Source: Lingula anatina
Lineage: Eukaryota > Brachiopoda > Lingulata > Lingulida > Lingulidae
Direction of reading: 5' to 3'
DNA: 64,000 nucleotides
NCBI RefSeq assembly: GCF_001039355.2
Contig: NW_019775158.1
Span: 164,827 to 228,826 of the forward strand
Position 1 is the first letter of the stretch; the number at the start of each line of letters is the position of its first letter. This document shows positions 28,540 through 39,120 of the stretch, piece by piece. Under the pieces are notes generated by a model. The model was not told where the DNA came from. It ran no database searches and saw only the letters and a program-made list of their open reading frames with translations. The position numbers were made by a program, and so were the translations under genes.

Positions 28540-28794
28540 AGCTCATTCCCATTGAAACTGTCGGTGTACTTAGATCGATCCAAGTCCGTGGGAACTCATG
28601 TTGACTGCAATTAGATCAGCAGATTGACACGTCTCCTTCTGTTGTTGAGTAGAATACAGACAAACAGGCGATTATACGAGGACGTCGGAAACAAGAGGAG
28701 GCATGTTTATCTGTTAAACTGCTTGCATTCAGCGATAGTTCGCGCGGAGGTGGATTGATCTTACGTAGACCTAACGTTACATTGGGAATTAGCC
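28540..28794. mobile_element. MITE family M1, copy outside the cluster
   Basis: The ends are gctcattcccattg and, read inward from the right, ggctaattcccaatg, an imperfect inverted repeat. Longer arms also pair: gatcgatccaagtccg near the left, gcggaggtggattgatc near the right. The same sequence recurs in SDR-A2 intron 3 (about 50,426-50,680) and, truncated, just upstream of the orphan SDR-A exon 4 at 34,735-34,804 and 38,965-39,030. It encodes nothing. Confidence 0.7.
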
Positions 28795-30160
28795 CATAAA
28801 ATAATAACTGTACTCTGACAGATTGTCCTTGATTTAGGGCATATGATGGGAATGGGCCATATTTCAATTTTTAAAAGGACTCAAGGTGATTGGCTTCCAG
28901 CATTTAATATCTCTGTTTTATTCTGGAAAACTCTCACGTGATTTCTCGTGATTTCATTTTTTAAATGGTTCAATCCACCATAAAGAAAAATAAAAAAAGC
29001 ATTTCGGTCACATCATTGGCGTAGACATTTTGTGTAAATTTTGCATTTATAAAACTTCAAATATACTGGTATACTTTCCATATTGAAGGGCAGCATAGTT
29101 TAAAACGGCTTACACGGTATATAATGGGGCAAGTGAAAATTATGCAAATATTACACAAAATGTGCGCGTCACTTACATGACACACACGTTCACTTTTTGT
29201 GGAGCGATCCTGACAGACAACTTTCCGAGTTCAACAATGGTTAACCGCCCAACTGTCACATTTGCTATCAGCGCATATACAACAATGGACTCTTATAACA
29301 TTCAACATATAACATATGCATATGTACCACCGTGGCAATGTTATATTTGTCCTGTCCGATCTAAATAAGAGTCATCTGTACCAAAGTGGTATCATACGCG
29401 TTCACGATTTATCAAGGGGTATTCCATAGCAATTATAAACTAAAATCACAAAATAGTGTAGGCAAGTCATCTGTATTTTAAATTACAGATATAAAGTTTT
29501 CGAAGATAAAAAAGACAGTCCATTGATCAATTTTAAAAAAAATGTGTTCAGTTTTTTAAAGTAAATGAAAATGCTAATTTTTGTTATCGGCTGACGATCT
29601 TGCTATTTTTCAGAACGTTGGAATTCCTTCGGTAGTACAGGGGACAGTAACGAACTTTAGATATACACCGTAAATCCAGTAAAAAAGTAAAAAATAAAAA
29701 AACTGATTATTTATTATCCGTCTCAAGTTGCGATTTAACGCATCCAGTCGCGTAACTCCAACCTTTAAAAGACGCCAATCGGTCGTGTTTAAACCTCTTT
29801 CTCTTTGGCGCTTCACTCCACAAATACGTGAACATTTTGGTCATTTTGGTCATACGTTTGAATACAATATTTGAATAACAGCGTTATACCACATTTTCTC
29901 TGGTACAATGTTGCACATGGAAGAGTGCGTTGCAGTGCAACTATCACATTTCTCAACACTTGCAATAATTGAAGATAAAATAACTAAACCCTTTTTTCAT
30001 AGGTATGGCATTGAAACAGTTTTTAAAGGTTACCTGTTAAAAGGCCTGGGCCTGATAACAAACACTTAGTATGATCAAAAGAAAAATAATAATAACTACA
30101 GATTTACAATTCATTTGTGACCAGTATTTTTAGATCGCGCGAATTCTTAGCGATAGTTTC
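28795..30160. other. Intergenic sequence before the cluster
   Basis: No gene recognised. Visible homology to the repeated cluster unit begins close to 30,160. Confidence 0.5.
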
Positions 30161-30533
30161 ATGTCCTACACATCTTGTATTGCAAGCAAGTTTTACAATA
30201 TACATGTATGTCCACGCAGACGTAGACCTAAGTTTCTTTTAAAATGGGTACCACCATCACAACTACATGTCTTACTGTAGGTACCAGTATAGCATACAAA
30301 TAGCCTTACTGTACCGTATGTAGCTTGATAATAACGCGATTACTACGGTTTATATCAACCTCGCTGTTGTGAGCAGTTGACTCGGTGGTGAGATTATGTA
30401 ATGGTACGGTATTTATATTTACTCTATATACCAAACTGTATCACGTTCTTATTTATCTATTTATCTGTTTAATTGTAATTTTATAATCACGTACATGTAG
30501 CTTGAGAATACCATGTGCTAGTACAAAGTGGTT

Positions 30534-30885
30534 TATATCAATAAAGTTTTTCCTATATACGCTAGCAGAGATCTGACCGTATGCAGTGACATAACTGCCC
30601 CGCTCAGGGAACAATAATCCCTACAGGCCATGTTGACCTTCTTGACGACTCCAGTAAACACTGATATCGAGACCCATTTTCTGCCACGACGACTGCCCCG
30701 GTTTTTGACCCTCAGCTGAAGGGGGGCAGGCTCTTTTCTCCTTTCACGGACTTTGCGTCAAGGGGTTTAATATCCATTCTGTCTTTAATCCGTTAAAGAT
30801 ATTTCCCGCTTCCCTTGCACAAGCGTCGGCTGAAGCGTGTGGAGGGAAACCGCACAGTGATCGCAACCTGATAGTTGAAGTGCCG
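30534..30885 (+). promoter_or_regulatory. AL1 promoter-proximal block and 5' UTR exon
   Basis: This stretch is conserved at 43,810-44,134 and 55,257-55,614, each time upstream of an AL gene. It ends in a conserved segment (cacagtgatc, acctgatagttgaa) followed by the splice donor GTAAGT at 30,886. The matching acceptor is the ttttcag before AL1 (exon from 32,135). I infer a non-coding first exon and a 1.25-kb 5' UTR intron. The transcription start cannot be placed exactly. Confidence 0.6.
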
Positions 30886-31175
30886 GTAAGTGTAGATCTA
30901 CGTGAAGCTTACAATGTCACAAAGGCATTATGCATGTTTTATGTTGTTAACCTCCAATATTTCGACATATCTTTGTAGAGCTTCTCTTTCAAATTGCCCC
31001 ATAACGGCATCCCAGTATTTAAGGTTAAGAACTTTGTCCCCATCAGCTGATGATATAAAAAACATTGTTTTATATTTTGGGTGCATAGAAAAGCTGGCAG
31101 AATTCTCGGCAAACATGTTTTATATATACAGGTACTTGATACATCAGAAACACAGCATCACAAATTGCAAGAGGC

Positions 31176-31604
31176 CAGGAGCAGATCCAGGGTTATTTGA
31201 AGGGGGGGGGGGAGAGGGGTCCGCGGATGCGGAGCCGACCCCCATCTCCGGTATGCTTGGGGTTCGGGGGCCACAAAAGGGCCCCTAAAATTTTGGGTGT
31301 TTTAGAGAGCGAACAGTGCCATATTTATATAATCTTTATTGAGCACTAAAATGCATACACATTACATTTTACAGGCTCTCTACACTAGTCATAACAACTT
31401 AACAACAATTATACAAATCTATACAAATACTTATGGAATGATTACTGGGAAGCAGCACAGAATAAAATATGTTTGGAACGGTTTAGTATACCGGTAAATC
31501 AGCTTGTCAAAATTCTAATTCCAAGAGGGGAATATTAGTGTGATTTTTTTCAGAAACCGAAAAGGGGGTCAGGACCCCCCTGACCCCACTCTAAATCCGC
31601 CACA
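31176..31604. mobile_element. hAT-like element in AL1 5' UTR intron
   Basis: It begins caggagcagatccagg and ends near ctctaaatccgcc, matching the 22.1-kb element in inverted orientation, including the G-rich runs and the phrase gcgaacagtgcc (gcgaacggtgcc in the reverse complement of the first copy). The sister units go straight from caaattgc-type sequence to caagcac-type sequence here, so the insertion is unit-1 specific. No clean target duplication survives. Confidence 0.65.
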
Positions 31605-32154
31605 CCGTGTTACCCAACAGCAACAAGCACCTACTCTTTGTGATCATGACCTACATTATTACATCTACACCTGTATAGTAACCCCATGTTTGTTTAATAT
31701 TGCTTGATTACATAATACTTTTGACCTCCAGCGTTCAACTGCTAATGAGGCTGTAGACTGGAACGTACAAGAATTGTCTGATTAAACATACAGCCAAAAT
31801 CTGAATCAGAAATCGATCTATCTGCCTATCTCTCTCCAAAGTGACGGAAGAGGACTCTAAAATGATTACATCTCTTTTGTACAAGACAATTAATCGCTCC
31901 ACATAAAAGTTTCTTTACCCTCCACCAGGCCCGCAGATTAATTTAATTATGTGCACTTTCTCTAAAGCGACACACAGAAAAGAAATGTGACAGGAATTAA
32001 CTATGGACATGATTGTGATCATCTAGTGAAAAATAAATCTCTATAAAGTATTTTTTGAATAAAAGTTTTTTTTACTGCTTTGATATTTACCGTTGAGGCT
32101 TTTTGTTTTAGTTGAGCAGTTTACTCTTTTTCAGCGAATCCCGACATGGCAAGC

Positions 32155-33837
32155 ATGGAGAAAATAAATCAGGCCCATCTTAACAAGAGAAGCTACTACC
32201 ACATTCCTCAAGTAACGTCAAACGCTTACGTCACCTTGCACGAGGCGTTCGACATCACAGCGCAGCTATATCCCACCAAAAATGCCGCCATTTTTTACCA
32301 GACCCGAGAACAGCGAGAGAGTATGACATTTTCTGAACTTGAGAAACAGTCCATCTCATTGGCCGAGTCACTCCGTCGCCGTGGTTACTCACGTGGCGAC
32401 CGCGTGGCATTTAGCTCACCGAACTGCATTGAGTTTTTCCCGCTCACTTTGGCTTTGTCTCGTCTAGGATGCAACATGTTCATGTTGAGCAATTTGAACA
32501 ATCTTTGCGATGACGTGTTGGAATACAAATGCCGCGCTTTAATGTTGTACGTGGGAAATGATAAGGAGAGGGAAATATACAGAGAAATCGCCTCCAGGGT
32601 ACCTCAAGGAACCAACCCACTGAGCGACATCGTCGTTTTTGGACCTTACGGCGACGATGTTCTTGGGACTGGTGCTTCGCTGAACAATCTAATCAAGGGA
32701 GAAGGAAATGGCACCCCGATAGATGGAGCAGCGGGTCAAGCCGACCCAGACGACCCCATGTGCGTCTTCTTCACGTCTGGTTCTACTGGGAAGCCAAAAG
32801 GCATTCAGTTAACCCACAATGCCTACATCAACTGGGCCCGAATGGAGGAGGCGTCCTATGCAAGCGCCGACAGCGTCTTTTTTAACGACCGCCCGATGAC
32901 CTGGATAGGTGGACATCAACTGATTCTGGGAATGGCCCTCTATGGGACAACCGCTCTCACTGTCAACTCCAGTATGGTTGTGGCGGAGGGAGAGGTTGAC
33001 TTCGTTTTAACCATCTTAAACAGAGAGAGTGTCACCCACACCGCTATGATGCACTACTTCATCGTGGACCTTTTAAACTACAGTGATGCCGTTTCGTTCT
33101 GTCAGGTACCCAGTCTGCGCTATATCTTAACAGGCGGGCAGATGATGGACAGAGATCAGCTTAAAAAGCTCCTGGCCCTTTTCCCAAACATCAAACACAT
33201 CACGATCGGGTATGGATCCACCGATGCCGGACCCATCGCCCTGCAGGACGTGACGCACGACACCAACAGTGACAAAATGCAGGTGACATACGGCGTTGAA
33301 GTGAAAATCGTGGAGCCGGACACCAATCGCGATGTACCTCCTGAGTCCGCGGGAGAAATATGCGTCCGTAATCCCTTAATATACCACTGCCTTAACGTGG
33401 ACAACCAGGCGGCTTCCCAGGCAGCGTTTGACGAGGCGGGCTGGTTCCATACCGGTGACATCGGCACCATGACAATCGACGGTCAACTCTCTGTCTCGGG
33501 CCGCAAGGACGATATGATTAAACGGGCAACTATCAAGGTCTTCCCAGCTGAAGTAGAGGCCGTCTTCGCTCAACACCCAGCCGTTAAAGACGTCATCGTC
33601 GTAGGCGTGCCGGATATCCGGTTACGAGAGGAGCTCTGCGCATGCGTTATCATGGAGAGCAGCGGGGATGTAGCGGAATTGGAGAGGTGGTGCAAGGAAA
33701 AGTTTTCTGTGGGGCCGGATGGCTTGTCATTGGCGCCGAAGTATTATCTCCAGTTCGAAGAATTCCCTTTAACAGGCACAGGAAAGACGCAACGAAAGAC
33801 TATTAGACAAAAAGCCATGGAAAAACTGAAATTATGA
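32155..33837 (+). CDS. Adenylate-forming acyl-CoA synthetase-like enzyme, AL1
   Basis: Predicted 560-aa member of the ANL (acyl-CoA synthetase/luciferase/adenylation) superfamily, which activates a carboxylic acid with ATP to an acyl-AMP and usually passes it to CoA. The P-loop TSGSTGKPKG is at residues 207-216, the A5 motif YGSTDAG at 353-359, WFHTGD at 430-435, the A8/hinge region GRKDDMIK at 449-456, and the A10 lysine is Lys544 in GTGKTQRK. Thr459 sits where most relatives have the A8 glycine. The second Met is chosen as start because only it is conserved in AL2 and AL3; an in-frame ATG lies 9 nt upstream. The coding region is one exon behind a ttttcag acceptor, with AATAAA at 33,907-33,912. 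There is no signal peptide, membrane segment or canonical peroxisomal C-terminus (ends KLKL). Substrate unknown. Confidence 0.93.
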   Translation: MEKINQAHLNKRSYYHIPQVTSNAYVTLHEAFDITAQLYPTKNAAIFYQTREQRESMTFSELEKQSISLAESLRRRGYSRGDRVAFSSPNCIEFFPLTLALSRLGCNMFMLSNLNNLCDDVLEYKCRALMLYVGNDKEREIYREIASRVPQGTNPLSDIVVFGPYGDDVLGTGASLNNLIKGEGNGTPIDGAAGQADPDDPMCVFFTSGSTGKPKGIQLTHNAYINWARMEEASYASADSVFFNDRPMTWIGGHQLILGMALYGTTALTVNSSMVVAEGEVDFVLTILNRESVTHTAMMHYFIVDLLNYSDAVSFCQVPSLRYILTGGQMMDRDQLKKLLALFPNIKHITIGYGSTDAGPIALQDVTHDTNSDKMQVTYGVEVKIVEPDTNRDVPPESAGEICVRNPLIYHCLNVDNQAASQAAFDEAGWFHTGDIGTMTIDGQLSVSGRKDDMIKRATIKVFPAEVEAVFAQHPAVKDVIVVGVPDIRLREELCACVIMESSGDVAELERWCKEKFSVGPDGLSLAPKYYLQFEEFPLTGTGKTQRKTIRQKAMEKLKL

Positions 33838-34274
33838 AAAGTTACTCTGTTTGTAGAATGATTATTTGATGTAAAATCATCAAATAAGGGGGACGGCTAG
33901 TATTATAATAAAGCTGTATTTTTTGCTCGTGAATCAACTGCTGCAGTGGCCTGTTTGTACTTAAACGTCGTATGGAATACTTTTTGATTTCCCTGAAGCC
34001 CCAAACCCTTTATTCCTAAACGGTTGCATGCCTTGGTTTACACAAGCAAATGCAGGCGGACAGTGTACTTAAACAACCTGCTTAGAGCGGGCCTCAGCAA
34101 CCACAACCATAACTTCACAACATCTTTCCTATTCAAAGCTAAACATTGAAATACTTTTCTCTTTTTTTTCTCTCAGGTAAAAATTGAACAGCTTTTTTGA
34201 TTTGAAACTAAACATTTTAACATTTTATTAGGCCGAGTATTTTTCTCCACAAGAGGACAAACAAGTATTCTTAA

Positions 34275-34631
34275 AGGGATAACATCTGTTCATTTTTGAC
34301 AAAAAAAATGAATTTTCCTGGAGTAAAGGACAATTTTCCAATAATTCCCAATGGTTAATGAATCTATTCACGCATCCAAAGTTAGTCCCTGTTTTTTTTT
34401 TTTTTTTTTTTTTTTTGTAAAAAGTTTGGTTTTTTTGTATTATTCTCTTAAGAGATTATTGCAGAGTGTTACCATCTTTGGAGGTCACGTGATGTGGTGG
34501 CAAGCTCAAACTCCAGAATAAACGCGTTAACCGTCGTTTTGTTGGTAAAATAGGATTTATTATATTTCCATCAGTTGTTTGACACGTATTTATAGTGAAA
34601 TATGGATATTTTACAAACAGTTGTTATCCCT
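34275..34631. mobile_element. TTAA-flanked MITE (family M2)
   Basis: 357 bp between two TTAA sites (34,271-34,274 and 34,632-34,635), with inverted ends AGGGATAACA and TGTTATCCCT. This fits a piggyBac- or Kolobok-like non-autonomous element. A poly-T tract at 34,392-34,416 lies inside. Copies occur at 38,492-38,855 and, inverted, at 63,151-63,480. Confidence 0.75.
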
Positions 34632-34734
34632 TTAATGTAAAAGGAAAATATTTTTGGCCTTGCCAGTAAAAATTTAACATCATTTTTCCGCTTCAAAGTA
34701 AAGCTACTCATTTCCATTCCTATTCTTCTCTTCT

Positions 34735-34804
34735 TGCATTCAGCGAGATTCGCTGCGGAGATGGATCGATCTCCAAAGAACGATAGTTCCACTGGGAATG
34801 AGCC
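34735..34804. mobile_element. Truncated MITE M1 upstream of the orphan exon
   Basis: Matches the right-hand part of the M1 element that sits in intron 3 of SDR-A2, from ttgcattcag to the terminal gaatgagcc. Its left part is missing. The truncation is therefore close to the deletion that removed SDR-A exons 1-3 from this unit. Confidence 0.6.
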
Positions 34805-34895
34805 TATTTCTACGACAAACGCAAGAGTGACGCAAGCTCTAGCATGGGATTTATAATTTATAACTCCATTTTATCTTCGGTTGACTGTGATTTAG

Positions 34896-35126
34896 GTGGA
34901 GAGAGCCCAAACGAACTTCACTGAGGCTCAGAGGGAGTGGGCGGCAGGCTGTCACATGTTGAACCGTCAGGGGGAATCTTCAGAAGTTGCTGCCGCCATT
35001 GCCTTCCTCTGCAGCAGAGACGCTTCCTTTATCACCGGCGCTGATCTCCCGGTAGATGGCGGCTACATAGGCCCTGCAAGGCATGGAAAAGATCGGCCAG
35101 ATTTCACTGGAATTATTCCTGACTAG
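34896..35126 (+). pseudogene. Orphan exon 4 of SDR-A (unit 1)
   Basis: A phase-0 open segment behind a gatttag acceptor encodes the C-terminal ~76 residues of SDR-A, including the SDR end motif [13 protein letters not shown], then TAG and AATAAA at 35,155-35,160. No exon 1, 2 or 3 of SDR-A lies between it and AL1, while the intact SDR-A2 has all four. Alone it lacks the nucleotide-binding and catalytic parts, so this is a gene remnant unless the exon is spliced to something unseen. The intron sequence just upstream is homologous to SDR-A2 intron 3, which marks a deletion rather than a retrocopy. Confidence 0.8.
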
Positions 35127-36114
35127 TTGATATATGGAAGAAATTTAAAGAATGAATAAAAAAAATTAACTGATGATTATGTGTTGTTCCACTAGACTTC
35201 CCTGGTTGAACATAAAAATAGACACAATCTCCATCAAATAGACACAATCTCCGTCAAACGCTTATCATTTATTTATTTATCTTCCATCATTATTAGGAGA
35301 AGAATGTCTCTTGTTGAACCGGAACAGAACCATATAAATCTCCCGTATGAAATAACGCTATGACATAGGGGCCTATATATGTACAAAAATAACGTAAATA
35401 AGTATTGGAGCTGGTATCTACCGTGTAGCTATTTAGTCCCCGGTCACTTTAATAGCACACGCATGGCGAACGTGCGTGTGCCCCCGACAGTGTTAATGAT
35501 AGGGGGATTACGATAGACAGCGCAAGTCGCTCACAGCGGGAGTCACTATCGCCGCTGTTAGGCCGGTAATTAAGTCTTTAACTTGACTAAACATGTTTCG
35601 CTTTGTAACTTGCGTCCTTCAGTCTTGCTGTTGCGGAAGCGCCGGCGAGAAATATCTCCACCTTGCCGATATTTATCCCGACTCCCGACTTGAAAAGTAA
35701 AATTGGTTTTGATTTTATCAAAGTCTTATTGTATCAGAAAACCTGCATATTTTCATACGTTAAGAGAATTATAGAAACTGTAAAAAAGCTACTCGTACAT
35801 CAGGGATAGAAAACAAGACCTTGCAGCACTATAATCTATTATTCATCACCAGAAGTTCCTGTTTCACTTTTTTCTCCCAAATTACAAAGTCTGGTGACAA
35901 CTGAAAGGTTTTAGCCATTATACCTCAGGGCAGTGAGAGAGTTGATTAAAAGTAATAAAATTAAAAATTTTGAAGAATTTTCCTAACCTTCGGCAATTTC
36001 CGCAAAGCTTCGGCATGCGCGGCAATACAGATCTGTCGATATCGGTGTGAAAGTGTAATAGCACTGGTGGAATAACGGTTAACGTCGTTGCAAACGTTGT
36101 AACCTACCCGACAG
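35127..36114. other. SDR-A 3' flank, then unmatched sequence up to single-N junction
   Basis: Up to about 35,415 the sequence matches the flank of the second copy (39,352-39,640). After gtatcta it switches to about 700 bases seen nowhere else in the window, rich in cgg/ccg near its start. It ends at the single N at 36,115. It may be part of an insertion in one haplotype. No gene is seen. Confidence 0.55.
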
Positions 36115-36115
36115 N

Positions 36116-37231
36116 GATGGAGCAGCGGGTCAAGCCGACCCAGACGACCCCATGTGCGTCTTCTTCACGTCTGGTTCTACTGGGAAGCCAAAAGGCATTC
36201 AGTTAACCCACAATGCCTACATCAACTGGGCCCGAATGGAGGAGGCGTCCTATGCAAGCGCCGACAGCGTCTTTTTTAACGACCGCCCGATGACCTGGAT
36301 AGGTGGACATCAACTGATTCTGGGAATGGCCCTCTATGGGACAACCGCTCTCACTGTCAACTCCAGTATGGTTGTGGCGGAGGGAGAGGTTGACTTCGTT
36401 TTAACCATCTTGAACAGAGAGAGTGTCACCCACACCGCTATGATGCACTACTTCATCGTGGACCTTTTAAACTACAGTGATGCCGTTTCGTTCTGTCAGG
36501 TACCCAGTCTGCGCTATATCTTAACAGGCGGGCAGATGATGGACAGAGATCAGCTAAAAAGGCTCCTGGCCCTTTTCCCAAACATCAAACACATCACGAT
36601 CGGGTATGGATCCACCGATGCCGGACCCATCGCCCTGCAGGACGTGACGCACGACACCAACAGTGACAAAATGCAGGTGACATACGGCGTTGAAGTGAAA
36701 ATCGTTGAGCCGGACACCAATCGCGATGTACCTCCTGGGTCCGCGGGAGAAATATGCGTCCGTAATCCCTTAATATACCACTGCCTTTACGTGGACAACC
36801 AGGCGGCTTCCCAGGCAGCGTTTGACGAGGCGGGCTGGTTCCATACCGGTGACATCGGCACCATGACAACCGACGGTCAACTCTCTGTCTCGGGCCGCAA
36901 GGACGATATGATTAAACGGGCAACTATCAAGGTCTTCCCAGCTGAAGTAGAGGCCGTCTTCGCTCAACACCCAGCCGTTAAAGACGTCATCGTGGTAGGC
37001 GTGCCGGATATCCGGTTACGAGAGGAGCTCTGCGCATGCGTTATCATGGAGAGCAGCGGGGATGTAGCGGAATTGGAGAGGTGGTGCAAGGAAAAGTTTT
37101 CTGTGGGGCCGGATGGCTTGTCACTGGCGCCGAAGTATTATCTCCAGTTCGAAGAATTCCCTTTAACAGGCACAGGAAAGACGCAACGAAAGACTATTAG
37201 ACAAAAAGCCATGGAAAAACTGAAATTATGA
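36116..37231 (+). pseudogene. Partial AL copy, residues 190-560 (duplicate of AL1)
   Basis: Directly after the N, the frame resumes at the equivalent of AL1 residue 190 and stays open to the stop, 371 codons. It carries the P-loop, A5, A7, A8 and A10 motifs. It differs from AL1 by about four amino acids over this length (Lys/Arg, Glu/Gly, Asn/Tyr, Ile/Thr), and its 3' flank is nearly identical until a Tc1 insertion at 37,548. The missing 5' part coincides exactly with the N, so this is more likely the other allele of AL1 placed in tandem by the assembler than a truncated gene. A true recent duplication remains possible. Confidence 0.75.
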
Positions 37232-37547
37232 AAAGTTACTCTGTTTGTAGAATGATTATTTGATGTAAAATCATCAAATAAGGGGGACGGCTAGTATTAT
37301 AATAAAGCTGTATTTTTTGCTCGTGAATCAACTGCTGCAGTGGCCTGTTTGTACTTAAACGTCGTATGGAATACTTTTTGATTTCTCTGAAGCCCCAAAC
37401 CCTTTATTCCTAAACGGTTGCATGCCTTGGTTTACACAAGCAAATGCAGGCGGACAGTGTACTTAAACAACCTGCTTAGAGCGGGCCTCAGCAACCACAA
37501 CCATAACTTCACAACATCTTTCCTATTCAAAGCTAAACATTGAAATA

Positions 37548-38368
37548 CACACACTGGACAAAAGAAGTGTCACCCCTAATGAGACAATACTATGGGGGAG
37601 ATAAATGACTGTGGAATGATATGCTCCTGGTATCATTTTATTAACATCAAATTTCACAAAAAATCATAAAATGAGAACAAAATATACATTCTACCATAAT
37701 ATGCAGTTTCAGGTCCAAAATTAGTACTTAGTGGCATAGCCACGTGACCTAATAATAGGTGCCAGTCTACGAAGCAAGGATTCATATAATTGTCTGATGC
37801 GTTCAGGGCTTATGCTGGCCCAAGCATGAAACACTGAATATATCAGAGTTTCTCTGCTGGTTAGACGGACATTTGTAAAAAGTTTTGACATATCATTCCA
37901 CACATTTTCTATTATGTTAACATCCGGACTCTGGGCAGGCCACATCACCCTGCGAATGTCCAGTTGGTCAAACCAATCATCAACTGCTCTGGGCCTGTGA
38001 CAAGGAGCATTGTCATCCTGGTGAACAAATGGATAATTCCTGTCACCAAACATGTTAGTAATAGATGGTAGCAAGCCTGACTCCAAAACATCGATATATT
38101 TCTAGTGATTCATGTTTCCATTAACCACTATAAATTCGCCCAAGCCATGGANTATTACTGTTAGATAATTGCCTGTATCTTGCCATATTGGAGGAAGACA
38201 GGAATAACATTTGATGTACATGTACAAGACCAACAATACAATTCCATGGTATAGCGGTTTTATACTCATTAGTCACATTATAAGTAGACCAGGCATTATA
38301 AGTACCCAAGATCTGCCTACTTTTATTACTCTGAGTTAGGGGGTGACACTTCTCTTGTCCAGTGTGTG
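37548..38368 (-). mobile_element. Tc1/mariner element, internally deleted, in the AL1-copy 3' flank
   Basis: Inverted ends start CACACACTGGACAA and are flanked by the TA target (37,546-37,547 and 38,369-38,370). The sister sequence at 34,155 is the empty site (gaaatacttttc). At 821 bp it is about half the size of a complete Tc1; an N at 38,152 lies inside. A 121-codon minus-strand frame (37,721-38,086) keeps the C-terminal catalytic part. Confidence 0.92.
37721..38086 (-). pseudogene. Tc1 transposase C-terminal fragment
   Basis: 121 codons containing QDDNAPCH and WPAQSPD followed by IIENVW. The spacing from Asp of DNA to Glu of IEN leaves 34 residues between, the DD34E signature of Tc1-type transposases. 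The DNA-binding domain and the first catalytic Asp are missing, so the product would be inactive. Confidence 0.9.
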
Positions 38369-38491
38369 TACTTTTCTCTTTTTTTTCTCTCAGGTAAAAA
38401 TTGAACAGCTTTTTTTATTCGAAACTAAACATTTTAACATTTTATTAGGCCGAGTATTTTTCTCCACAAGAGGACAAACAAGTATTCTTAA

Positions 38492-38855
38492 AGGGATAAC
38501 ATCTGTTCATTTTTGACAAAAAAATGAATTTTCCTGGAGTAAAGGACAATTTTCCAATAATTCCCAATGGTTAATGAATCTATTCACGCATCCAAAGTTA
38601 GTCCCTGTTTTTTTATTTTTTTTTTTTATTTTTTTTTTTTTGTAAAAAGTTTGGGTTTTTTTTATTATACTCTTAAGAGATTATTGCAGAGTGTTACCAT
38701 CTTTGGAGGTCACGTGATGTGGTGGCAAGCTCAAACTCCAGAATAAACGCGTTAACCGTCGTTTTGTTGGTAAAATAGGATTTATTATATTTCCATCAGT
38801 TGTTTGACACGTATTTATAGTGAAATATGGATATTTTACAAACAGTTGTTATCCC
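38492..38855. mobile_element. TTAA-flanked MITE M2, duplicate copy
   Basis: Same element as at 34,275-34,631, part of the duplicated block. The poly-T tract differs in length and one T is lost at the right end. Confidence 0.75.
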
Positions 38856-39120
38856 TTAAATGTAAAAGGAAAATATTTTTGGCCTTGCCAGTAAAAATTT
38901 AACATCATTTTTCCGCTTCAAAGTAAAGCTACTCATTTCCATTCCTATTCTTCTCTTCTTGCATTCAGCGAGATTCGCTGCGGAGATGGATCGATCTCCA
39001 AAGAACGATAGTTCCACTGGGAATGAGCCTATTTCTACGACAAACGCAAGAGTGACGCAAGCTCTAGCATGGGATTTATAATTTATAACTCCATTTTATC
39101 TTCGGTTGACTGTGATTTAG

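Noticed and set aside
36594-36869. 91-codon minus-strand frame in the AL duplicate
   Set aside because: Antisense shadow; not kept in AL2 and AL3.
33835-37231. Peroxisomal targeting by the AL C-terminus
   Set aside because: The ends KLKL and KLNL do not match the usual (S/A/C)(K/R/H)(L/M) tripeptide; not claimed.
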